A DNA stretch of 64,000 bases from NCBI RefSeq assembly GCF_003818135.1, contig NZ_RPOH01000004.1:1-64000 (forward strand). The letters run 5' to 3'. The stretch's first letter is position 1. Every line of letters starts with the position of its first letter. The stretch is from Buttiauxella warmboldiae (GTDB lineage Bacteria > Pseudomonadota > Gammaproteobacteria > Enterobacterales > Enterobacteriaceae). Position numbers and translations under genes: made by a program. Under the pieces are notes generated by a model. It was not told the origin of the DNA. It searched no databases and saw nothing but the letters and a program-made list of their open reading frames with translations. Below are positions 57,160 through 64,000 of the stretch, piece after piece.

Positions 57160-57843
57160 TTATGCGCTCTGTGCCAGTGAAGCTTCAACTGCGACCAGGC
57201 GCTGCACGAAAATACCCGGTGTGACGATATTTTCCGGGTCGAGTTCGCCGAGCGCCACCATGCGGCTAACTTCGGCAATGGTTACGGTGGCCGCGGTCGC
57301 CATAATTGGCCCGAAGTTGCGCGCCGCTTTGCGGTACACCAGGTTGCCCCAGCGATCGCCTTTATCGGCTTTGATTAAGGCAAAATCTGCTTTTAACGGG
57401 TATTCCAGCACGTAGTGGCGGCCATCGATTTCACGCGTCTCTTTGCCCTCTGCCAGCGGAGTACCAAAGCCGGTTGGGGTAAATACCGCGCCTAAACCAG
57501 AACCTGCCGCCTGAATACGGGCCGCCAGATTGCCCTGCGGCACCAGTTCCAGCTCAACTTTGCCACGACGGTATAAATCATCAAAAATTTGCGAGTCCGC
57601 CTGGCGCGGGAAAGAGCAGATCATTTTGCGTACGCGTCCGGCTTTTAACAGTGCCGCCAAGCCCACTTCGCCATTACCCGCGTTGTTATTAATAATCGTC
57701 AGGTCACATGCTCCCTGCGCTATCAGGGCATCGATAAGATAGGTGGGCTGCCCGGCGGTGCCAAAGCCACCAATCATGATGGTGGCGCCGTCGAAAATTC
57801 CGGCGACTGCTGCTTCCAGCGTCGCCACGCTTTTGTCGATCAT
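57160..57843 (-). CDS. pcaI: 3-oxoadipate CoA-transferase subunit A
   Basis: A 227-residue alpha subunit that moves CoA from succinyl-CoA to 3-oxoadipate together with PcaJ. The N-terminal CoA-transferase loop is IMIGGFGTAGQPTYLIDALI, and GNGEVGLAALLKAGRVRKMI and FTPTGFGTPLAEGKETREI are conserved. The ATG ending at 57843 is seven bases after GGGAG; a GTG just upstream is possible. First gene of pcaIJFBDC, divergent from pcaR across a PcaR-type operator. Confidence 0.95.
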   Translation of the reverse strand: MIDKSVATLEAAVAGIFDGATIMIGGFGTAGQPTYLIDALIAQGACDLTIINNNAGNGEVGLAALLKAGRVRKMICSFPRQADSQIFDDLYRRGKVELELVPQGNLAARIQAAGSGLGAVFTPTGFGTPLAEGKETREIDGRHYVLEYPLKADFALIKADKGDRWGNLVYRKAARNFGPIMATAATVTIAEVSRMVALGELDPENIVTPGIFVQRLVAVEASLAQSA

Positions 57844-57926
57844 CACGGTTCTCCCTGGGGTGCGCTATTCGCACAAGATTGCATTTCTTGAACAAAATGT
57901 GACCCGCTTAACGAAGCTGGTCAAGG

Positions 57927-57958
57927 GCGATAATCGAAATATGGTGCGATTATCGAAC
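57927..57958. promoter_or_regulatory. PcaR/PcaU-type operator between pcaI and pcaR
   Basis: GTGCGATTATCGAAC at 57944-57958 is the exact reverse complement of GTTCGATAATCGCAC, the PcaR site I recall from Pseudomonas putida. A second copy of the core, GCGATAATCGAA (57927-57938), lies 19 bp upstream in the same orientation, close to two helical turns. The core CGATWATCG is itself palindromic. It is 56 bp from the pcaR ATG and 84 bp from pcaI. Confidence 0.82.
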
Positions 57959-58014
57959 ATCGTATATCTTTGTCTTCAGAGTGTGATCAACGGCGAAAAA
58001 TTCAGGAGAACGGT

Positions 58015-58827
58015 ATGAATATTCAAGGCGATGAGCCGGCTGCGGGTGAAGTCGATCCGTTTAAAGGCGACCCCAATTTTATGGCCTCCCTTGCGCGTGG
58101 GCTGGAGGTGATTCAGGCGTTTACTCCCCAGCGCAGACTGCTGTCTATTTCGCAAATCAGCCAGAAAACGGGGATCCCCCGCGCGGCGGTGCGCCGTTGT
58201 TTATACACGTTAAGCAAGCTCGGTTTTGTCTATGCCGATGATGGCAAGAACTACCAGCTGCGGCCGCGGATTTTATCGCTGGGCCACGCTTACCTGGCCT
58301 CTACGCCGCTGGCGAAATCCACTCAGCCGGTGCTGAAACATCTGAGCGAAATGCTCAATGAATCCTGCTCAATTGCCATGCTCGACGGCGACGATATTCT
58401 CTATATTGCGCGCGCTTCCAGCTCGCGCATTATGACGATTGACTTAGATATCGGCAGCCGTCTGCCCGCGTGGTCAACCTCTATGGGGCGAGTGTTGTTG
58501 AGTTATCTGCCGGAGGAGCAGCTCAACGATTTTCTCGGACGCATCACTATGATTCGCTACACCCCGCAGACGGTGGATTCGGTAAGCAAGCTGCGCGAGG
58601 AGTTAAAACGCGTGCGCCAGCAAGGCTACGCGCTTAACGATCAGGAGCTGGAAATGGGGCTACGTTCGATAGCCGTTCCGCTGGTAAACCCGGAGGGCGC
58701 AGTGGTTGCCGCGCTGAACGTTGGCGTTCATGCCGGGCAAGTTTCTGCACAAGAGCTGCTTAGCCGCGTGCTGCCAAAGCTGCGGGAAGCGGCTGAAGAG
58801 CTGTCGTTGTTATTGAAAACAGATTAA
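58015..58827 (+). CDS. pcaR: IclR-family pca regulator PcaR
   Basis: A 270-residue IclR-type regulator that responds to beta-ketoadipate or protocatechuate in relatives. The N-terminal winged helix is ARGLEVIQAFTPQRRLLSIS and ISQKTGIPRAAVRRCLYTLS (about residues 27-67). The C-terminal IclR effector domain has SIAMLDGDDILYIARASSSR and SLRSIAVPLV-like MGLRSIAVPLVNPEGAVVAA. The ATG at 58015 follows AGGAGAACGGT. Divergent from pcaIJFBDC with a matching operator between. Its last codon overlaps the convergent smrA. Confidence 0.93.
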   Translation: MNIQGDEPAAGEVDPFKGDPNFMASLARGLEVIQAFTPQRRLLSISQISQKTGIPRAAVRRCLYTLSKLGFVYADDGKNYQLRPRILSLGHAYLASTPLAKSTQPVLKHLSEMLNESCSIAMLDGDDILYIARASSSRIMTIDLDIGSRLPAWSTSMGRVLLSYLPEEQLNDFLGRITMIRYTPQTVDSVSKLREELKRVRQQGYALNDQELEMGLRSIAVPLVNPEGAVVAALNVGVHAGQVSAQELLSRVLPKLREAAEELSLLLKTD

Positions 58828-59387
58828 CGGCTGTGTTTGGCGTGGCGCTCCCGGTTTTCGACTTTCTCCTGCGGTGATTTTTTGAGCGCCACGTAACACG
58901 CTCCGCTACCGCCATGATGCGGCATCGCACAGCAAAACGCCTGCACCTCTTCAAATTCCATCAGCCAGCGTGCCAGATAACTGCGCACGATATTCGCGTG
59001 AGACTTATCTTCGCGCCCTTTACCATGAACGATCAGCACATTACGCAGCCCCGCTTTTTTGGCTTCCTGAATAAAGACAAACAGCATCTGGCGGCACTGT
59101 TCAACAGGCTGGCGAATCAGATTCAGGTTCGCTTGCTGCTGGTATTTACCCAGCCGCAGTTTATCCAGCACTCCGGTTTGCAGCCCTTCCCGCTTAAATT
59201 CCAGCGGCGTGGCGAGCGGAATAATTTCCAGAAAATCAGCGGTCAGAAAATTGTCGAGCTGCGCGATATCGGGCTTTTGCACCACCTTCTGCTGCGCTGG
59301 TTTTAGCCACCGGCTGCTGTTGCAGTTTTTCAGCGGTTTGACATCCTCCATGGCGTCAAGAAACAGCGATTTTTCGTCAAGGTTCAT
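58824..59387 (-). CDS. smrA: Smr-domain DNA endonuclease SmrA
   Basis: A 187-residue Smr protein (E. coli YdaL/SmrA), a MutS2-like stand-alone nuclease domain with in vitro nicking activity. The Smr core is LNLIRQPVEQCRQMLFVFIQ, the catalytic-type LRNVLIVHGKGRED (His-Gly-Lys-Gly) and ALPHHGGSG-like AMPHHGGSGACYVALKKS. The N-terminal MNLDEKSLFLDAMEDVKPL is conserved in SmrA. It lies between pcaR and abgR; in E. coli it also sits next to abgR. Confidence 0.92.
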   Translation of the reverse strand: MNLDEKSLFLDAMEDVKPLKNCNSSRWLKPAQQKVVQKPDIAQLDNFLTADFLEIIPLATPLEFKREGLQTGVLDKLRLGKYQQQANLNLIRQPVEQCRQMLFVFIQEAKKAGLRNVLIVHGKGREDKSHANIVRSYLARWLMEFEEVQAFCCAMPHHGGSGACYVALKKSPQEKVENRERHAKHSR

Positions 59388-59454
59388 GGGCAGCTCCTCC
59401 AGGCTTCATTCTGACGTCACTATAGCTGCCGAAGTGGCGGGTCTCAATGCAGGG

Positions 59455-60351
59455 TTAACGGCTCGCGCGACGAAACTGGTTGATTAACGCGGTGGTCAGC
59501 GGTGCCTGCGTCACATCCCGACGCTGGATCAGATAATAGGTGGCATACGGCAGCGTTTCGGCGATATTAATTTGCTGCAGACGATGCGCAAGTAGCGGGT
59601 CTAGCCCTAGTTCCGCGGGCAAAATACTCAGAAAATCACTTTGCGCCACCAGGCTAATACAGGCCGAAAAGGTTTCGCAGAACACGCTGATGTTCGGAAT
59701 TTCTGAACGTTTATTGAATAGCTCTTCCAGTTGTTTGTAATAGCTGCCGCGCGGGGTGGGCAACGTCCAGCTGTAATGCAGCAGCTCTTTTAACGATTTG
59801 GCATTGCTTGCCGGATGGCCCTCACGGGCAAATATAGCGAACGGTTTTTCAAACAGCCGTTCAAAACTGAACTCCCGATCGTACGGCCCCTGATAATAGG
59901 TATTGATGGTGAAATTCAGCTCGCCCTGACGCAAAGCGTTAATCATCGACACCAGTTGCCCCTCCATAATCCGCACTTTTACCTGCGGGTGTTTTTGATG
60001 AAAGGAGGTGATAACCGGCGGCATTAAAGTCCGGGATACGCTGGCACCGAGACCAATATTAATCTGCCCCGCCAGCTGCCCCTGACGTTGCAGAATATCC
60101 TCCTGGGCGGACCTTAACTCTTCCAGAATCAGCCGCGCATGTTGATAAAAACTCTCGCCGCATTCGGTTAGCGCCACGCCCTGGCTGCGCCGGAAAAACA
60201 GGCGTGCCGCCATCCCTTCTTCTAGCTCTTTAATCGATTTTGTGAGCGCGGGCTGCGAAAGATTCAATGCCCGACTGGCTCCGCGAATGCTGCCATTTTG
60301 CGTGACAGCAACAAATGCACGGATTTGATGGAGCTTAACCTGGAAGGCCAT
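59455..60351 (-). CDS. abgR: LysR family regulator AbgR of p-aminobenzoyl-glutamate utilisation
   Basis: A 298-residue LysR regulator. The start is the ATG ending at 60351, six bases after GGAGG. The DNA-binding region is LHQIRAFVAVTQNGSIRGAS and LNLSQPALTKSIKELEEGMA (about residues 7-48), and the effector domain starts near 93 (INIGLGASVSRTLMPPVI). It is divergent from abgABT with twin inverted repeats in the 162-bp gap, one just upstream of its own ribosome site, so autoregulation is likely. Smr gene and abgR keep the E. coli order. Confidence 0.92.
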   Translation of the reverse strand: MAFQVKLHQIRAFVAVTQNGSIRGASRALNLSQPALTKSIKELEEGMAARLFFRRSQGVALTECGESFYQHARLILEELRSAQEDILQRQGQLAGQINIGLGASVSRTLMPPVITSFHQKHPQVKVRIMEGQLVSMINALRQGELNFTINTYYQGPYDREFSFERLFEKPFAIFAREGHPASNAKSLKELLHYSWTLPTPRGSYYKQLEELFNKRSEIPNISVFCETFSACISLVAQSDFLSILPAELGLDPLLAHRLQQINIAETLPYATYYLIQRRDVTQAPLTTALINQFRRASR

Positions 60352-60360
60352 ATTACCTCC

Positions 60361-60379
60361 TGATAACCAATAGCTATCA
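60361..60379. promoter_or_regulatory. AbgR-type operator, abgR-proximal
   Basis: TGATAACCAATAGCTATCA, an inverted repeat TGATA-N9-TATCA extended by C/G on the two flanks. It abuts the abgR ribosome site. The same 5' and 3' hexamers (TGATAA, CTATCA) recur 104 bp away. The layout fits a LysR T-N11-A site. Confidence 0.75.
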
Positions 60380-60464
60380 GCCGAAAGATTTTGGCATCTA
60401 CTGTAATTCAATCTCTTGTGCCAGGGTAATCCGAAGATGGCGAAAACTACCAAATACCGCACAG

Positions 60465-60483
60465 TGATAAGTAAAAACTATCA
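60465..60483. promoter_or_regulatory. AbgR-type operator, abgA-proximal
   Basis: TGATAAGTAAAAACTATCA, identical to the abgR-proximal site in both hexamers and differing only in the 7-bp spacer. It ends 30 bp before the abgA ATG. The centre-to-centre distance to the first site is 104 bp, about ten helical turns, so looping between the two is geometrically possible. Confidence 0.75.
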
Positions 60484-60513
60484 CAGCGTGAACTTGATCA
60501 CAGAGGAAGGGTT

Positions 60514-61824
60514 ATGTTGCAACTTGAACTGGCAGTACACGAACTGGCTCCACGCATGCAGCACTGGCGACGTGATTTTCACCATTTTGCCGAGTCCGGC
60601 TGGCTGGAGTTTCGCACCGCCACCCTCGTTGCCGACACGCTGCATCAATTAGGTTATCAGCTGGCGTTAGGACGCGAGGTGGTGGATGACGCGGCGCGTA
60701 TGGGGTTGCCATCACCGGAAGTTCTGGCATGTGAGGAGCAACGTGCGCTGGATCAAGGTGCACTGCCGCAGTGGCTCAGCCATTTTTCCGGTGGGTTTAC
60801 CGGTATTGTCGCCACGCTGGAAACCGGTCGTCCCGGCCCGACTATCGCGTTTCGCGTGGATATGGACGCGCTGGATTTAGGCGAAATGCAGCAACACACG
60901 CACCGACCGTTTGCTGAAGGCTTTGCTTCCTGCAATGCCGGAATGATGCACGCCTGCGGGCACGATGGGCATACGGCTATTGGGCTTGGCCTTGCTTGCG
61001 TTCTGCAACAATTTACCGACCAGTTAAACGGTACTATCAAACTTATTTTCCAGCCAGCGGAAGAAGGAACTCGCGGCGCGCGCGCTATGGTGGCAGCGGG
61101 TGCGCTGGATAATATCGACTATTTCACCGCAATACATATCGGCACCGGCATTCCAATCGGTGCCGTGGTATGCGGCAACGATAACTTTATGGCGACCACC
61201 AAATTTGACGTGCAGTTTACCGGCATCGCGGCACACGCCGGTGGCAAGCCGGAAGAAGGCCGTAACGCCCTGCTCGCCGCGGCCCAAACTGCGCTGGCTT
61301 TACATAGTATTGCTCCTCACAGCCATGGAGCATCCCGCATTAACGTCGGCGTTTTGCAGGCGGGCAGCGGGCGTAATGTCGTACCTGCACAGGCGTTATT
61401 AAAAGTAGAGACTCGCGGCGAAACTAGCGAAATCAACGACTACGTGTTTGACCGGGCGCAGGAAATTATTCGCGGCACGGCGACGATGTATGGCATTGAA
61501 GCGGAAGTGAAGCTGATGGGGGCGGCAACCAATAGCGTGCCGTCGCCTGAATGGGTCGCCTTTATTCACCAGCAGGCAAGTACTGTGAGTGGCGTCACCC
61601 ACGTTGTGGATACCGTCAAAGGTGCAGCCGGTTCAGAAGATGCCACGTTAATGATGGCACGGGTACAGGAACAAGGCGGCAAGGCTTCTTATATGGTTTT
61701 CGGCACTGAATTAAGCGCCGGACACCATAACGAGAAGTTTGATTTTGATGAAAAGGTGATGGAAATTGCCGTTAGCACCATGGCGCGCCTTGTTGTTAAT
61801 TTTCCATGGCAACGAGGTGTGTGA
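60514..61824 (+). CDS. abgA: p-Aminobenzoyl-glutamate hydrolase subunit A
   Basis: A 436-residue M20-family metallopeptidase subunit. With AbgB it forms a heterodimeric enzyme that cleaves p-aminobenzoyl-glutamate, a folate breakdown product, to p-aminobenzoate and glutamate. Metal ligands lie in MMHACGHDGHTA (about residues 146-157), FQPAEEGTRGA and the C-terminal GHHNEKFDFDE. The ATG at 60514 follows GAGGAAGGGTT. Its stop overlaps the abgB start (TGATG). Confidence 0.95.
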   Translation: MLQLELAVHELAPRMQHWRRDFHHFAESGWLEFRTATLVADTLHQLGYQLALGREVVDDAARMGLPSPEVLACEEQRALDQGALPQWLSHFSGGFTGIVATLETGRPGPTIAFRVDMDALDLGEMQQHTHRPFAEGFASCNAGMMHACGHDGHTAIGLGLACVLQQFTDQLNGTIKLIFQPAEEGTRGARAMVAAGALDNIDYFTAIHIGTGIPIGAVVCGNDNFMATTKFDVQFTGIAAHAGGKPEEGRNALLAAAQTALALHSIAPHSHGASRINVGVLQAGSGRNVVPAQALLKVETRGETSEINDYVFDRAQEIIRGTATMYGIEAEVKLMGAATNSVPSPEWVAFIHQQASTVSGVTHVVDTVKGAAGSEDATLMMARVQEQGGKASYMVFGTELSAGHHNEKFDFDEKVMEIAVSTMARLVVNFPWQRGV

Positions 61825-63269
61825 TGACGACAATCTACCAGTTTGTGGATGATGAAATCGAAGCCAAACGCGGCGAATTTACCGCTATAGCTGATGATAT
61901 TTGGGATCACCCAGAAACGCGTTTTGAAGAGCACTGGTCAGCTGAACGTCTGGCCTGCGCGTTGGAAGCGGAAGGATTTAGCGTCGAACGCAATGCTGGC
62001 AATATCGAAACCGCTTTTGTGGCAAGTTTTGGTTCAGGTCATCCGGTCATCGCCCTGTTGGGAGAATACGATGCCCTTGCCGGGTTGAACCAGTGCTCAG
62101 GTGAAGCTTCGCCTGAGCCGCTGGTTAAAAACGCGAACGGTCACGGTTGCGGCCATAATTTACTTGGAACAGCGGCTTTTGCCGGTGCCGTCGCGGTGAA
62201 GAACTGGCTTGAGCAACACGCAGTGCAAGGCACTGTGCGCTTCTACGGTTGCCCGGGTGAAGAAGGCGGTTCAGGAAAAACATTTATGGTGCGCGAGGGG
62301 CTGTTTGACGATGTGGATGCCGCCGTAACTTGGCACCCGGAAGCCTATGCTGGCATGTTCAGCACCCGCTCGCTGGCCAATATTCAGGTGGCGTATCGTT
62401 TCCACGGCGTTGCGGCCCATGCCGCAAATTCACCTCATCTGGGACGCAGCGCATTAGATGCGGTGACGCTAATGACCACCGGCACCAATTTTCTCAACGA
62501 ACATATTATTGAGAAAGCCCGCGTGCATTATGCCATCACCAATGGAGGCGGTATTTCACCCAATGTGGTGCAGGCTCAGGCTGAAGTACTCTATTTGATT
62601 CGCGCGCCGGAAATGGCGCAGGCGCAGCATATTTATGAACGTATTAATAAAGTCGCCGAAGGCGCGGCATTGATGACCGAAACCACGGTAAACACGCGCT
62701 TTGAGAAAGCCTGTTCCAGTTATCTGCCAAACCGCCAGCTAGAAAACGTCATGTATGAAGCTATGGAAGCGCTGGAGCTGCCACAATGGAACGAAGAAGA
62801 ACTAACCTTCGCGAAAAAAATACGTGCCACGCTGAGCGAAAGCGATCTGCAAAACAGCTTAAATAATATCGCTAACACCGCCAATGATGAAGGCAAAGCG
62901 TTTGCACGTCGCCACCGAGCTACGCTGTTGATAAACGAAATCGCGCCTTATGCCGCTAATGACAACATCCTTCCTGGTTCAACAGATGTTGGAGATGTCA
63001 GTTGGAAGGTGCCGGTCGCCCAATGCTTTAGTCCATGCTTTACCGTTGGCACCCCACTGCACACCTGGCAGTTGGTGAGCCAGGGACGTACATCCATCGC
63101 CCATAAAGGAATGTTATATGCAGGCAAAGTGATGGCGGCTACCGCACTGCAATTATTCATCAACCCTGAAACTCTGAAAGCCTGCCAAAGTGAGTTGCAC
63201 GCACAACTTGCCGAGCGCCCGTATCAGTGTCCGATCCCCAAGAACGTGACGCCGTCACTTTTAAGATGA
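61824..63269 (+). CDS. abgB: p-Aminobenzoyl-glutamate hydrolase subunit B
   Basis: A 481-residue M20-family peptidase subunit, partner of AbgA. It starts at the ATG at 61824, overlapping the abgA stop. Metal-site segments are NGHGCGHNLLGTAAFAGAVA (about residues 110-129), YGCPGEEGGSGKTFMV and the C-terminal STDVGDVSWKVP. The lid/dimerisation domain includes YRFHGVAAHAANSPHLGRSA. The gene keeps the E. coli abgABT order, with abgT 41 bp downstream. Confidence 0.95.
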   Translation: MTTIYQFVDDEIEAKRGEFTAIADDIWDHPETRFEEHWSAERLACALEAEGFSVERNAGNIETAFVASFGSGHPVIALLGEYDALAGLNQCSGEASPEPLVKNANGHGCGHNLLGTAAFAGAVAVKNWLEQHAVQGTVRFYGCPGEEGGSGKTFMVREGLFDDVDAAVTWHPEAYAGMFSTRSLANIQVAYRFHGVAAHAANSPHLGRSALDAVTLMTTGTNFLNEHIIEKARVHYAITNGGGISPNVVQAQAEVLYLIRAPEMAQAQHIYERINKVAEGAALMTETTVNTRFEKACSSYLPNRQLENVMYEAMEALELPQWNEEELTFAKKIRATLSESDLQNSLNNIANTANDEGKAFARRHRATLLINEIAPYAANDNILPGSTDVGDVSWKVPVAQCFSPCFTVGTPLHTWQLVSQGRTSIAHKGMLYAGKVMAATALQLFINPETLKACQSELHAQLAERPYQCPIPKNVTPSLLR

Positions 63270-63310
63270 TCGAATAAAAACGCAACATCACAACAGATAG
63301 AGGCCTGTCT

Positions 63311-64000
63311 ATGAGTCTTTCATCCTTACCGACCCCTTCCGGCTCTGGCAAGCTGTACGGACTGGTAGAAAAAATTGGTAACAAAGTGCCCCATCCTTTT
63401 TTGCTGTTCGTGTATTTGATTGTTGTTTTGTCCGTGAGCACCGCCGTGTTTTCTGCGTTTAACGTCAGCGTTCGTAACCCTGCGGACGGCAGCCTGGTGC
63501 AGGTCAAAAATCTGCTGAGCGCAGAAGGAGTACACTGGTTTTTGCCTAACGTAATTAAAAACTTCAGCGGATTCGCACCATTAGGGGCCATTCTGGCCCT
63601 GGTTTTAGGTGCAGGTCTGGCCGAGCGTGTTGGGCTGTTACCGAGTTTGATGGTGAAGATGGCCTCACATGTGAGTGCGCGCTATGCCAGCTATATGGTG
63701 CTGTTTATCGCTTTCTTTAGCCATATTTCGTCTGACGCAGCGTTGGTCATCATGCCGCCGATGGGCGCGTTGATCTTCCTGGCCCTGGGTCGCCATCCGA
63801 TAGCAGGTTTACTGGCAGCGATTGCCGGTGTTGGCTGCGGTTTTACGGCGAATTTACTGATTGTGACAACCGATGTGTTGCTTTCGGGGATCAGTACCGA
63901 AGCGGCACATACCATCGACCCGCTGATGCACGTTAGCGTGATTGATAACTGGTACTTTATGGCGACTTCTGTGATTGTGCTGTCGATTGTTGGCGGGCTG
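63311..64000 (+). CDS. abgT: p-Aminobenzoyl-glutamate transporter AbgT (5' part, cut by the window end)
   Basis: The reading frame is open from the ATG at 63311 to the last base, 230 codons of a protein of about 510 aa in E. coli. It is an inner-membrane AbgT-family transporter importing p-aminobenzoyl-glutamate, probably with proton coupling. Visible parts are SGKLYGLVEKIGNKVPHPFL, FLPNVIKNFSGFAPLGAILA, YMVLFIAFFSHISSDAALVI and GCGFTANLLIVTTDVLLSGI, all near-identical to E. coli AbgT. Hydrophobic segments fall at about residues 30-50, 90-110, 125-145 and 155-190. Last gene of the abg operon. Confidence 0.93.
   Translation, partial: MSLSSLPTPSGSGKLYGLVEKIGNKVPHPFLLFVYLIVVLSVSTAVFSAFNVSVRNPADGSLVQVKNLLSAEGVHWFLPNVIKNFSGFAPLGAILALVLGAGLAERVGLLPSLMVKMASHVSARYASYMVLFIAFFSHISSDAALVIMPPMGALIFLALGRHPIAGLLAAIAGVGCGFTANLLIVTTDVLLSGISTEAAHTIDPLMHVSVIDNWYFMATSVIVLSIVGGL

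Noticed and set aside
59388-59454. Small RNA McaS, which in E. coli lies near abgR
   Set aside because: The smrA-abgR gap is only 67 bp and has no similarity to the McaS sequence I recall.
60487-60502. CRP-like site CGTGA-ACTTGA-TCACA
   Set aside because: A nine-of-ten match, but it ends only 11 bases before the abgA start codon and overlaps the ribosome site region, an unlikely activating position; kept as chance unless conserved.

Overview
The window is chromosomal DNA from a member of the Enterobacteriaceae. I recognise long runs of genes in E. coli-like order: pspFABCD, sapABCDF, fabI, yciW, rnb, pdeR, yciZ, yciT, osmB, then hrpA, azoR, rlhA, tehB, ydcK, rimL, opgD, ydcJ and finally smrA, abgR, abgABT. 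These blocks lie further apart in E. coli K-12, so the layout is rearranged. Complete protocatechuate (pca) genes and several genes absent from K-12 point to a soil- or plant-associated genus near Enterobacter, Kosakonia, Klebsiella or Cedecea; I cannot fix the genus. I see no rRNA, tRNA, IS element, prophage or CRISPR array.

Region 1 (1-5.7 kb) is a translationally coupled sugar operon (an NHS-type permease, two Gfo/Idh/MocA oxidoreductases and a TIM-barrel isomerase) facing a LacI-family regulator across a pair of 14-bp operators. Region 2 (5.7-12.6 kb) holds accessory metabolic genes: an NTF2-like protein with a divergent LysR regulator, a secreted phytase-like esterase behind a Pho box, a MetE-C-like methyltransferase behind a MetJ-type box, a bestrophin homologue, a DUF1993 protein, a rhodanese and an RcnB-like periplasmic protein. 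Region 3 (12.6-15.9 kb) is the phage-shock locus, with a sigma-54 promoter for pspA and no pspE. Region 4 (16-31 kb) runs sapABCDF, fabI, yciW, rnb, cho, pdeR, yciZ, yciT, osmB; cho sits between rnb and pdeR, unlike E. coli.

Region 5 (31-45 kb) holds hrpA, azoR, rlhA, a membrane GGDEF-EAL protein, a VOC protein, tehB, ydcK, rimL and opgD. Just upstream of tehB is a 35-codon remnant of tehA. Region 6 (45-48.6 kb) is an insertion relative to E. coli: an orphan amino-acid binding protein, a YbdL-like aminotransferase, a LysR regulator and a mazEF toxin-antitoxin pair. Region 7 (48.7-58.8 kb) is the protocatechuate branch of the beta-ketoadipate pathway: ydcJ(hglS), pcaHG, pcaQ (the YdcI orthologue), pcaIJFBDC and pcaR. 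Together the pca enzymes take protocatechuate to succinyl-CoA and acetyl-CoA. Region 8 (58.8-64 kb) is smrA and the p-aminobenzoyl-glutamate utilisation genes abgR, abgA, abgB and abgT, with abgT cut by the window end.

The best leads are regulatory or evolutionary: the tehA remnant, the Pho box on the phytase-like gene, twin operators in the abgR-abgA gap, a PcaR-type operator, and the ydcJ-pcaHG-pcaQ order, which suggests that the E. coli ydcI-ydcJ pair is what remains after pca loss. I found no convincing wholly new defence or mobile system.
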